A stretch of DNA of 64,000 nucleotides from JAJVID01 sp963743425 (lineage in GTDB: Bacteria; Acidobacteriota; Blastocatellia; RBC074). This document shows, piece after piece, positions 1 through 10,532 of this stretch. The DNA is taken from positions 372,001 to 436,000 of the forward strand of contig CAVUPU010000004.1 of assembly GCA_963743425.1 (NCBI GenBank). The letters are read 5' to 3'. A program made the translations under genes and the position numbers. Below the pieces are notes generated by a model. It ran no database searches. It saw only the letters and a program-made list of their open reading frames with translations, and was not told the DNA's origin. Each line of letters begins with the position of its first letter. Position 1 is the stretch's first letter.

Positions 1-699
1 GACCAGGCGAATCGGCGCGCCGTTTTGTGGCAAAAGCATTTTGCCGTACAGCCCGGCGGCGAGGATCGTCAGCGGATGCATGGCCTCGTCCAGCCGCAAA
101 CCTTCGACGTAGGGCCACGTCAGCTCGTCGCTGCGCTGGTTCGGCATCCGCCGTGGGTCGAAGAGCGTAGTAAAAGCTACGTATTTCGCCGATCCCGTCG
201 GCTCGACCTCGTCTAGCAGTCGTCTGAGCGGGAAGCCCAGCCACGGGATGATCATCGACCACGCCTCGACGCAGCGGAAGCGGTAGACGCGGTCTTCGAG
301 CGGCGCGAGCTTGATCAACTCATCGATGTCGAACGTCTTCGGTTTGTGAACCATTCCGCCGACCTCGACGGTCCACGGGCGCGTGACGAAATTCTTCGCC
401 ATAGGCGCGACGCCATCTTTGCGCGTCGAGAATTCGTAGAAGTTGTTGTAATTGGTGATGTCCTCGAAGGAGGTCGCTTTCTCGCCCGACGGAGTGACGT
501 AACCGCTGACGGGATCGACTTGCGCCACGTCGGTCTTCGGCGGCGGCTGATTCGGCGTCGCGAGCTTCCGGTAGAGCAATCCCGTCGCAGTCGCAGTCGC
601 CGCAAGCGCGGCGCCGCGAATGAACATGCGGCGGTTCTGGAAATGTTTCTCGTCGGTAATCTCGCTGCTCTTGATGTCGTCAGATTTTTTGATCAGCAT
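1..699 (-). CDS. msrP: Protein-methionine-sulfoxide reductase catalytic subunit MsrP (YedY), 3' end cut by window edge
   Basis: This is the molybdopterin subunit of the periplasmic MsrPQ system, which repairs oxidised methionine in envelope proteins. Only the first 233 residues are present because the frame runs off the left edge. The N-terminus is Tat-like, with RRMFIRG at residues 23-29 followed by an Ala/Thr-rich hydrophobic stretch. TNYNNFYEFSTRKDG (82-96) is characteristic of the family. FRCVEAWSM carries Cys143, the expected Mo ligand. The ATG at 699 follows a GAGGTGA ribosome site. The haem partner MsrQ would be expected nearby but is not in view. Confidence 0.9.
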   Translation of the reverse strand, partial: MLIKKSDDIKSSEITDEKHFQNRRMFIRGAALAATATATGLLYRKLATPNQPPPKTDVAQVDPVSGYVTPSGEKATSFEDITNYNNFYEFSTRKDGVAPMAKNFVTRPWTVEVGGMVHKPKTFDIDELIKLAPLEDRVYRFRCVEAWSMIIPWLGFPLRRLLDEVEPTGSAKYVAFTTLFDPRRMPNQRSDELTWPYVEGLRLDEAMHPLTILAAGLYGKMLLPQNGAPIRLV

Positions 700-1005
700 G
701 GTTTCACCTCGGATGGGAGTCTTAATCAGCGCGCGACAATTATCGCACATACCCCCCACTATCAATGAATGCGGAAACGCTGAGATTTTATTCCCCTGGC
801 CTGCCAGACCTTTCCCGGTCTGCGCGTCCTTCAGGCTATAATCGCCGACACATTCTGGCCCTTCGGTGGAGCGCCGGGTCAGTACCGCGAGCGGTAGCGA
901 GCGTGGATCTCAAGGAAGCCACGCTCGCTACCGCTCGCGGTACTGACCCGTGAAGTTAATTTTTTACGCGCCCTAAGCTACATTCAAAGGAACGCAAGGT
1001 CATAG
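700..1005. other. Intergenic region between msrP and rnhB holding palindromic repeat copy 1
   Basis: This is the spacer between divergent msrP and rnhB. The left part has no convincing ORF and probably holds the msrP promoter. The right part holds the 32-bp-stem palindrome described separately. rnhB translation follows AAAGGAACGCAAGG. Confidence 0.6.
875..972. repeat. Dispersed palindromic repeat, copy 1 (REP/MITE-like)
   Basis: Perfect 32-bp inverted arms at 875-906 and 919-950 flank a 12-nt loop. The stem core is GTACCGCGAGCGGTAGCGAG. A right-hand flank (951-972, GAAGTTAATTTTTTACGCGC) also follows copy 2, so the element is longer than its stem. Two other copies are at 32730-32829 and 51111-51235. 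No ORF lies inside, which suits a non-autonomous REP/MITE-type element. Confidence 0.9.
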
Positions 1006-1818
1006 ATGGAAGAATTGATTCAGCGACCCATATCGCAGTTGAAGGCCCGGTTTTTGGATGGTCAGGAGCCTGCGCCGCGAGGTTTGATTGAAGCTCTGGA
1101 AACCGATTCGCGGCTGAGCGCGCGTGAACTGGCCGCCAGGTTGCGCGCCCGCTCGCGCGGCGCCCGCGCAGAGGGGCAGCGTTTGCGGCGCCTGCTGAAG
1201 TATGAATCGGAACTGTGGGCGCAAGGTTTCAATCTGATCGCTGGGGTTGACGAGGCGGGCGTCGCTCCGCTGGCCGGCCCTGTCGTCGCGAGCGCGGTCG
1301 TGATCTCGCGCGGTTACAAATTGCGCGGACTCGATGATTCAAAGAGACTCGACGAACCGACGCGCGAGCGGTTGGCGCTACGGATCAAAACAGATGCGGT
1401 CGCCTGGGCGGTCGGCGTCGCCGAAGTCGAAGAGATCGAGGTCTTGAACATCTACCACGCCAGTCTGCTCGCGATGCGGCGAGCGGTCGAAGGCTTGAAG
1501 CCCGCGCCCGATTTCATTCTCGTCGACGCGCGCAAGATTCCCGATTGCGCCGCCCCGCAGCGCGGCGTCGTGCGCGGCGACTCGCTCTCGGCGAGCATCG
1601 CCGCCGCCTCGATCATCGCGAAAACGACGCGCGACGCGATGATGGTCGGACTCGACGCGCAATATCCCGGCTACGGCCTGGCCGAGCACAAAGGCTATCC
1701 GACGCCGCGACACTTCGAAGCCCTGCGGCGTCTCGGCGCGGCGCCGATTCACCGCCGCGGCTACAGACCCGTGCGCGAAGTGTTGGGATTGGAGGGGGGT
1801 TCAGGAGACTTTGTTTGA
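1006..1818 (+). CDS. rnhB: Ribonuclease HII
   Basis: RNase HII cleaves the RNA strand of RNA-DNA hybrids and starts removal of single ribonucleotides from DNA. At 270 residues it is longer than usual because of an N-terminal basic helical extension of about 75 residues. The catalytic core begins at AGVDEAG (about residue 80). Other family blocks are LRGLDDSKRL, ILVDA, SIIAKTTRD and YGLAEHKGYPTPRH. The usual G-R-G substrate-recognition motif after DEA reads G-V-A here, although LAGPV follows normally. It is divergent from msrP. Confidence 0.95.
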   Translation: MEELIQRPISQLKARFLDGQEPAPRGLIEALETDSRLSARELAARLRARSRGARAEGQRLRRLLKYESELWAQGFNLIAGVDEAGVAPLAGPVVASAVVISRGYKLRGLDDSKRLDEPTRERLALRIKTDAVAWAVGVAEVEEIEVLNIYHASLLAMRRAVEGLKPAPDFILVDARKIPDCAAPQRGVVRGDSLSASIAAASIIAKTTRDAMMVGLDAQYPGYGLAEHKGYPTPRHFEALRRLGAAPIHRRGYRPVREVLGLEGGSGDFV

Positions 1819-1825
1819 CGCCGCG

Positions 1826-1862
1826 CCGATGATCTCGAATCTCAAATCTCAAATCTGAAATA
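1826..1862. repeat. Orphan heptad repeat arm
   Basis: GATCTCG, AATCTCA, AATCTCA, AATCTGA, AATACTC run head to tail with 7-bp periodicity, like one arm of the heptad hairpins elsewhere in the window. No matching inverted arm was found nearby. It lies just after the rnhB stop and exactly where the ThrE frame loses its N-terminal part. Confidence 0.6.
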
Positions 1863-1947
1863 CTCCGAATGCCCACGCCACATCAGAAACCCGCATCTGT
1901 CGCTGTTTGTAGGGAAGTATCAATCGTTCGGCAAAGTCTTCGAGTTT

Positions 1948-2649
1948 GTGGCGGCGGGCGCCGCATCGGCGTTGGCTGGGTCGCTCACTTTTGTCATCGG
2001 AGCTTACGCCGTCTCGAACGCGACGCTCGCCGGGTTGATTGTGCTCATGCCGGGATTGACGTTGACCATCGCGCTGATCGAGCTTTCGACGCGGAATCTG
2101 TCGTCGGGCACGTCGCGGTTGAGCGGCGCGTTCGTGATTTTCTTGAGCATAGCCTTTGGCGTGGCGGTCGGCGGCGCTATCGCCGGCTTGCTGCTTGGCG
2201 AGCCTGCTGTTGCGCGCGCCGCGCCATTGCCCGCGTGGACTGAGGCGCTGGCGCTCGTCACGATGCCGATTGCTTTGACCATTCTGTTGCGCGCCCAGTT
2301 GCGCGACACGGTGTGGATAGTGATTGCAGGGGCGTTGGCTGTGGGCGGCGGCCGCCTCGGCGTCACATTCTTCGGCCCTGAGATGGGCGTATTTCTGGGC
2401 GCATTGACGGTCGGCGTCGCCAGCAACTGGTATGCGCGATTGCTCGACCGTCCCGCAATTATCACGGAAGTTCCGGGCATTATGCTGCTCGTGCCCGGTA
2501 GCGTGGGTTTTCGCGGCCTTGCGGCGTTGATGGACGAAAAGATCGTTTCGGGGGTTGATACCACGTTCAAGATGGTTTTGACTGCAGTGGCGCTGGTGGC
2601 CGGAACATTGATGGCCAACATCGTTGCGCCGCCGCGACGCGAAATCTAA
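1948..2649 (+). CDS. Threonine/serine exporter (ThrE-type) family protein, 5'-truncated
   Basis: This is a polytopic membrane protein. It matches the later part of ThrE-family amino-acid exporters: LIVLMPGLTLTIALIELSTR followed by SSGTSRLSGA is the family block near the end of the first domain, and VPGSVGFRGL is typical of the second. Protein-like sequence in the same frame continues upstream of the GTG at 1948 (NPHLSLFVGKYQSFGKVFEF), but there is no ATG and the frame closes at the rnhB stop. Roughly the first third of a normal ThrE is therefore missing. The upstream junction is the heptad arm at 1826-1862. It is probably a non-functional remnant, although the GTG start could give a short product. 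Confidence 0.7.
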   Translation: MAAGAASALAGSLTFVIGAYAVSNATLAGLIVLMPGLTLTIALIELSTRNLSSGTSRLSGAFVIFLSIAFGVAVGGAIAGLLLGEPAVARAAPLPAWTEALALVTMPIALTILLRAQLRDTVWIVIAGALAVGGGRLGVTFFGPEMGVFLGALTVGVASNWYARLLDRPAIITEVPGIMLLVPGSVGFRGLAALMDEKIVSGVDTTFKMVLTAVALVAGTLMANIVAPPRREI

Positions 2650-3118
2650 AGCGGTTTGCAAATGCGTGTACTGTACCGGAGGTCGCGCCACTTTCCCGTA
2701 CACACAGTCGCTAACTGATCTAATTCCTGGGAGCGCCGCCCGGCCCTGGACCATACAAAAGGTGGGATCAGCCCATACAAAAGGCGTAATCAGAATGTAA
2801 GCGATCACGACCGTCAGGATTCCAACCCCCAATACAATTTCAACAAAAATTGCGTTTCTCATCCCAAGTTTGCTGGCGCTTCATTGAACTCATGTATAGA
2901 ATCTGCCGCGAGCATACAAAAAAACGGAAGTCGTCGCGCCGGCCAAGCGGGATTCGGGATTTTGGATAGCCGTCGCTTGTCGGAGATGGCCGAAGCTTCT
3001 CCTCCTTTTGCACCAAATTGATTTGCCCTGGCGGTTCTTTGCCAGATTCGGCAGCAAATCACCGCGCTCGAATTAAAGTTTAAGATAGACCAGGTTTACT
3101 CTTGATAGGGGGTATATC
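2650..3118. other. Intergenic region without a supported gene
   Basis: On the minus strand a frame starting at 2862 begins with a convincing membrane helix (EIVLGVGILTVVIAYILITP). It then runs into antisense of the ThrE gene and has no Shine-Dalgarno sequence, so it is not called. It could be a fragment of a lost membrane-protein gene. The right part holds the leader of the next gene, with GGGGG shortly before its GTG start. Confidence 0.4.
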
Positions 3119-5440
3119 GTGATTGCCAATCCACCATCTTTACCGGTTCAAACAGTAATCGAGCAGGCTTCTGATAGGGCAAACTCGAAGGGAGTATCCT
3201 TTGGAGACTCTCGACTCGAATTGTCGGACGGAGCGCTCTTTGTCGTTCAACTCTCCAGAGCCGACGCGCCTGTCGTCGGAGAATTTCAGGAAAAGTCCGT
3301 AGACGGAAAGTCAGAGAATCTTTCTCGACAAGAAAAGCTCGCCAATCAGGAGTCTCAGGCCGATTCAAAGGCGGGGCAGAACGAGCCTCAACCTGAGCGG
3401 ACCGGGCAGCCGGAGCGCAAGACATTCTGGGAAAGGGTTTTCCGGATGCCGCCCCTCCGCAATCGCGTTGAAAAAGCGCTCGCCGAGAATTGGAAATTCT
3501 CCGAGGTTCGTCCGCGCCACGTCGAAGAGCTGCTGTCGCAGGATGCGGAGGAGATAAGGGCATTCTTCCTCAGCGGCTCGAACGCGCGACAGTACCAGCG
3601 GCTGGTCAAGGAGTTCGGGTGCGGTTTTGAAACCAGGGACGGAAAGGTTGTGGATGACTCTTTCGAGACGCTCAACGAATATGGGCCGGAGCTGATCCAG
3701 AAATATCCGATCCTCATGGAGCACCGGGAGACCATCAAGCGATACTTCGCCGGAGTCTTTCGAGACGGCAGAATCGGAACCCAATCGCTCATCCGGATCA
3801 GCAACTCCATGTGGTTCAGCCCCTTCTCGGCGTCGAAATTCAGGATGTCCGCCAATATCCTCAACACCCGATTCCAGGTCCCGAACCACGTCATCGGTCC
3901 GATGTTGACCAGTGTCGGAGACACTTACTGGCTCCGGCAGGTCCTTTTCCGCCGCTCGTCGCCGCAGGAGTTCCGGCAACTTCTCAATCGAATCGCTCCG
4001 TCGAGCGAGGATTCGGGAAACGCTTTCGCCCCCGCCTTGCAACTTCTGGTTCTCGGCGCCGAGCATAAACTCCCGTTTCAGACACTCGACGCCTTTGTGC
4101 AGCGGCTCGATCTGAAGCCGAAAGATTTCGCGCCCTTCAGCGCCGCCGTCTACAATCTTGCGGCCTACCGGCTCGCGGAAGAGATCAAATGCGCTACGTT
4201 CGCCCAGTTCCTCCGTCGGACGCTAGATGAATTCGGTCCCGAGATCAATCAGGAATCCGCGCGGCTCTTCATGCTCTCATTCAGGGAGTTCAAGGATGAC
4301 GCGGGGGCGCTTTCATCCTACCTGTCTCCCGGGTACAACGAGACCAAGTCGTTCCTGAAGAGTATCGGAACGCCGGTCCCCGCGACCGTTTGGAATATGG
4401 AGCGCATCGCGGTCCTCGCGCATACGCTCACGCCGGAAAAACGGGCGAAGATCACGCAAATGGTCCGTGAACTCGCCGAAGAAGTGAAGGTGGCCGACAT
4501 CATGTTTCTCGCCGAAATCTCCGGCAACGAGGATGAATGTAAGCTCCTGCTCAACCGCGAGGCTCTGATCACGGCGGTCAAAGACGTCAAAATCGATCGC
4601 ATCGTCGAGCGAAGCCACAACGACCTCGTGAAAGAATTGGAGCGGGAGATTGACAGCGCGAACAGGAACGGCTTCTACCGCAGTGTGAGGCGGCTCCTGA
4701 CTCTGATGAGAGAAGAGAAACGGACATACACGGAGCGAGTCGATCCGAGCAAATTGACCAATATCCAGCTCAGTCGCCTCCTCATCTTCCATCGCTCCAT
4801 CGATATGCCGGGATTTCTCGATACGGTCGGATGGAACGTGTCGCTTGACCTCCAGAATGAGCGGAGCGAAGGAGGAGGATACCTGGGTTATGATAAAGAT
4901 ATGGCGATGGTCACCATGGTGGCAGGACAACCCGGCGACAATCGGGCGTATCGGCCAATAAACCTGATGCGCGCGCCCGCCTCGATAGCGCTGTTTCATA
5001 ATCACGCTTTCAAAGACACAATCGCGGAGCGCTATCTCGGGTTCTTCAGGAAGCTCTTCCCATTGAACAAAAACAAGAATAAATACGCAGGCCCGAGCGG
5101 CTGGGCCGGCGCCAAGAAAGGCGACATCACGGCCGCTGCCGAATCCGAGCTTCCTTCTTTCATTATTACCAAGATCGGGTACCCGCAGAATCCCAATGGA
5201 AGCAAGGATAATAAATCTCTCCTGGTGAATTTCGACTGGGTCATCGTCGACCGGCAATCGGGAGAGGCGCTGCGATCTGACAGGGGCGTATTCACCGTCC
5301 CTTATTATGGAGAGGATCAGCTCGGCAAGCTCAAATGGCCGTCGAAGAAAGAAATGAAGCGGCGGGAAAAAGAGAGAAGAGAGAAATGCCCGCCTGGCAT
5401 AAGGCAGGATTCCGCTCTCGGCGCCGGTCGCTTTGATTGA
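3119..5440 (+). CDS. Large protein of unknown function with a possible JAMM/MPN-like C-terminal domain
   Basis: This 773-residue soluble protein has no signal peptide and is not a family I recognise. Residues 1-110 are low-complexity and rich in Q, E and K. Residues 110-560 look all-helical. The last 200 residues contain SEGGGYLG (E584), FHNHAF (H627 and H629) and GPSGWAGAKKGD (S660, D669), followed by VNFDWVIVD. The order Glu, His-x-His, Ser, Asp is that of JAMM/MPN zinc isopeptidases and of JAB-like toxin domains. However, the insert between HxH and S/D is far longer than the usual 7-10 residues. The tail is highly basic. It starts with GTG and stands alone, upstream of the nifU-like gene. 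The metalloprotease assignment is a hypothesis. Confidence 0.55.
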   Translation: MIANPPSLPVQTVIEQASDRANSKGVSFGDSRLELSDGALFVVQLSRADAPVVGEFQEKSVDGKSENLSRQEKLANQESQADSKAGQNEPQPERTGQPERKTFWERVFRMPPLRNRVEKALAENWKFSEVRPRHVEELLSQDAEEIRAFFLSGSNARQYQRLVKEFGCGFETRDGKVVDDSFETLNEYGPELIQKYPILMEHRETIKRYFAGVFRDGRIGTQSLIRISNSMWFSPFSASKFRMSANILNTRFQVPNHVIGPMLTSVGDTYWLRQVLFRRSSPQEFRQLLNRIAPSSEDSGNAFAPALQLLVLGAEHKLPFQTLDAFVQRLDLKPKDFAPFSAAVYNLAAYRLAEEIKCATFAQFLRRTLDEFGPEINQESARLFMLSFREFKDDAGALSSYLSPGYNETKSFLKSIGTPVPATVWNMERIAVLAHTLTPEKRAKITQMVRELAEEVKVADIMFLAEISGNEDECKLLLNREALITAVKDVKIDRIVERSHNDLVKELEREIDSANRNGFYRSVRRLLTLMREEKRTYTERVDPSKLTNIQLSRLLIFHRSIDMPGFLDTVGWNVSLDLQNERSEGGGYLGYDKDMAMVTMVAGQPGDNRAYRPINLMRAPASIALFHNHAFKDTIAERYLGFFRKLFPLNKNKNKYAGPSGWAGAKKGDITAAAESELPSFIITKIGYPQNPNGSKDNKSLLVNFDWVIVDRQSGEALRSDRGVFTVPYYGEDQLGKLKWPSKKEMKRREKERREKCPPGIRQDSALGAGRFD

Positions 5441-5460
5441 GGCGATGGCGTCGTTATAAT

Positions 5461-5529
5461 GAATAGGACTTATAGGACTTATGTGACTTATGGGACTCAT
5501 AAGTCACGTAAGTCCTATAAGTCCTATTC
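5461..5529. repeat. Hairpin built of 9-bp words
   Basis: Arms of 32 bp (5461-5492 and 5498-5529) surround a GGACT loop, with one wobble-compatible mismatch. The left arm is an array of 9-bp words such as TTATAGGAC and TTATGTGAC. It ends 4 bp before the ribosome site (AGGAGA) of the nifU-like gene. It could act as a terminator for the upstream gene or as a leader structure. Confidence 0.85.
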
Positions 5530-5545
5530 TTTCAGGAGAAGAAAA

Positions 5546-6091
5546 ATGCCGAAGATTGCAGACATTGAATATACGCCGAATCCCAACGCGGTGAAGTTCA
5601 TTCTCAAGGAGCCGGTCACCAGCGGCGCGTCGCGGTCGTTTCAGAACGCGCAATCGGCGCAAGCCGATCCGCTGGCCGCGGCCTTGTTCGCCATCGGGAA
5701 TGTGACATCGGTCTTTTACATGGATCGTTTCGTTACGGTGAACAAAGAGGATGAAGTGAGCTGGGAAGAAATGCTGAAAAAGCTCGCGGAGCCGATTCGC
5801 GTCGCGCCTTCCGCTTCCGAATCGCCGGCTGAGGTTCAGGCTCCGGTCTACATCCCCGGCGAGAACGGGCTGCTTGACCGGATCAATCAGGTCCTCGACG
5901 AAAAGGTCAGACCCGGATTGGCGGGCGACGGCGGCGGACTTGAGATCATCGGATTGGACGACAAAAAGCTGCTGATCCGCTACCAGGGCGCTTGTGGAAG
6001 CTGCCCAAGCTCGATCGGCGGAACGATGATGGCCATTGAATATATGCTCAAGGAAGACGTTGATCCTGAGATTGAAGTGATCTCCGTCTGA
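5546..6091 (+). CDS. NifU/Nfu-type iron-sulfur cluster scaffold protein
   Basis: This carries Fe-S clusters to apo-enzymes. The N-terminal Nfu_N domain starts YTPNPNAVKFIL (about residues 8-19). A Pro/Ala linker follows. The C-terminal NifU domain (about residues 105-180) contains the cluster ligands in GACGSCPSS (CxxC). The length is normal for two-domain Nfu proteins. The ATG at 5546 is preceded by AGGAGAAG; the longer frame upstream only reads through the hairpin. It converges on the histidine kinase gene. Confidence 0.9.
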   Translation: MPKIADIEYTPNPNAVKFILKEPVTSGASRSFQNAQSAQADPLAAALFAIGNVTSVFYMDRFVTVNKEDEVSWEEMLKKLAEPIRVAPSASESPAEVQAPVYIPGENGLLDRINQVLDEKVRPGLAGDGGGLEIIGLDDKKLLIRYQGACGSCPSSIGGTMMAIEYMLKEDVDPEIEVISV

Positions 6092-6106
6092 TCTGAAAGA
6101 GCGAAA

Positions 6107-6203
6107 CATTTTCCATTTTCCGTATTACATTTGCCATTTGTCATTGAAGAAGCGTGGTTCCGACAATGACAAATGACAAATGTAATATGGAAAATGGAAA
6201 ATG
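6107..6203. repeat. Heptad hairpin between convergent genes
   Basis: Arms of 40 bp (6107-6146 and 6164-6203) match at all but two wobble-compatible positions. The arm is made of 7-bp words: CATTTTC, CATTTTC, CGTATTA, CATTTGC, CATTTGT. It fills most of the 131-bp spacer between two convergent genes, so a bidirectional terminator role is plausible. Related sequence occurs at 31597-31675 and 43505-43620. Confidence 0.9.
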
Positions 6204-6222
6204 ACTCTTTCTTTCCCATCTC

Positions 6223-8139
<1,917 letters not shown>

Positions 8140-8560
8140 CTTTAGAGTCGTTATGTGAGCGCCGCCCCGTCCACCTCGCGGCGATGCGACCGCTTGCAGG
8201 CGTAGAGTCTGACATCCGCTATGCGGATCAATTCGTCCTCTTCAGCGGCGTCCGCCGGGAAGGACGCCGCGCCCCGACTTATATCCATTCGACGACGCGC
8301 CGAACGCGTTCAAGATTCGCTCTATCTCCTGATGCAATACATTCGTAATCGGCTCCGCCATCGCAACGTCTATTGAAATGTGTGAAAATTGATCTTCAAC
8401 GGTAAGGTCATCGTTTGAATCGTCGCAGACCGCCGCAATTATAGTCTCAAACGTGGCGGTTATGAACATCCACGAAGTCACATATGAAGGGGCGCGAAGA
8501 TTTTGTCCTTTCCTTCGGGGTTCTTCGTGTAACTCTGTGGATTATTCCCGGAGAAGACGT
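8140..8560. other. Intergenic region between the histidine kinase and the FAD oxidase
   Basis: The spacer between divergent genes is about 420 bp. A minus-strand frame within about 8242-8361 gives a short helical peptide starting MAEPITNVLHQEIERIL, but it has no ribosome site and no recognisable homology, so it is not called. The oxidase ribosome site CGGAGAAG lies at the right end. No strong repeat was seen. Confidence 0.45.
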
Positions 8561-9713
<1,153 letters not shown>

Positions 9714-9781
9714 CATGTGAAGAATTTCAAGATATTTTCCCGACCGATATCGTATTATCGCTGCGAAGGAGGAATGACATT

Positions 9782-10003
9782 ATGAGCAAACCGGGAACAG
9801 CGGCGGTTTTGAGTTTCTTCATTCCCGGCGTCGGCCAGTTTTACAACGGCGCATTCTGGCGAGGCATCTTCTGGCTGATCATCACGCCGGGCTTCTGGAT
9901 CGGCAGCGGCGGGTTGTTGGGGTGGGTCTGCCATCTTATCTCAGCCTATACGGCTTATTCATACGCGAAAAAGGCAGAGGCTCTGATCACTTGGCCGAGG
10001 TAG
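9782..10003 (+). CDS. Small TM2-domain-like membrane protein
   Basis: This 73-residue protein has two membrane segments separated by a short Gly-rich turn: VLSFFIPGVGQFYNGAFWRG, then a second hydrophobic run through FWIGSGGLLGW. The pattern 'PGxGQFYNG' followed by a second helix resembles TM2-domain proteins, whose function is generally unknown. A GGAGGAATGACATT ribosome site precedes the ATG. It stands alone between the oxidase remnant and the TonB-receptor gene. Confidence 0.7.
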   Translation: MSKPGTAAVLSFFIPGVGQFYNGAFWRGIFWLIITPGFWIGSGGLLGWVCHLISAYTAYSYAKKAEALITWPR

Positions 10004-10532
10004 GGGAATGCCAGCGTCATCAAAGGCTCTAACGAGTAGATCGGCGACTCCCAGTTCCGCAGCCCAATGTCTCAGGTAAATCGTATGTGGCTTCCTCGCT
10101 TAAGATCAGAAAATTGTACCGAATCCGAAATTTTGAATCTCAGATTCCCACGTCATCGCATCCGAACTCGGCGCGTCCACCCGATGTAAAATCTAAACGA
10201 TTGTGTACACTCAGCTTAATTGACCAGCCATCAGGCCATTAGCGAGCCGAGCCTCTGTTCAAGCCATCGGCATATCTTTTGCCTGATTTTGATTTGTAAT
10301 TTTCTATCAACAAGCGGGATAATGCGCCTGACAAAAATTGTTGAAACGTTTGATCAGGCGCGATTCAGGACTTCATAAGTAAAGATTTTCCACATCGTTC
10401 AAAAAACAAATTGACTTGATTCCATTCGGCGATCATTTTGAGTTCTTGAGTTCGGGCTTTCACGATTCGAATTCTGAGAATTGAAGTCTGAAGCCCATTC
10501 CCATCTCCAAACCTAAACATCCAGGAGGATTT
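10004..10532. promoter_or_regulatory. Long leader/promoter region of the TonB-dependent receptor gene
   Basis: The region is about 530 bp with no supported ORF and is more AT-rich than its surroundings. TTGACTTGATT near 10410 could be a -35 element. A weak GGGCTT...AAGCCC hairpin lies near 10455-10497. CAGGAGGA immediately precedes the receptor ATG. No known riboswitch was recognised. Confidence 0.35.

Noticed and set aside
1849..2862. A minus-strand frame opposite the ThrE gene with a hydrophobic N-terminus
   Set aside because: Only the first residues look like protein (a membrane helix). The rest is antisense of the exporter, and there is no ribosome site.
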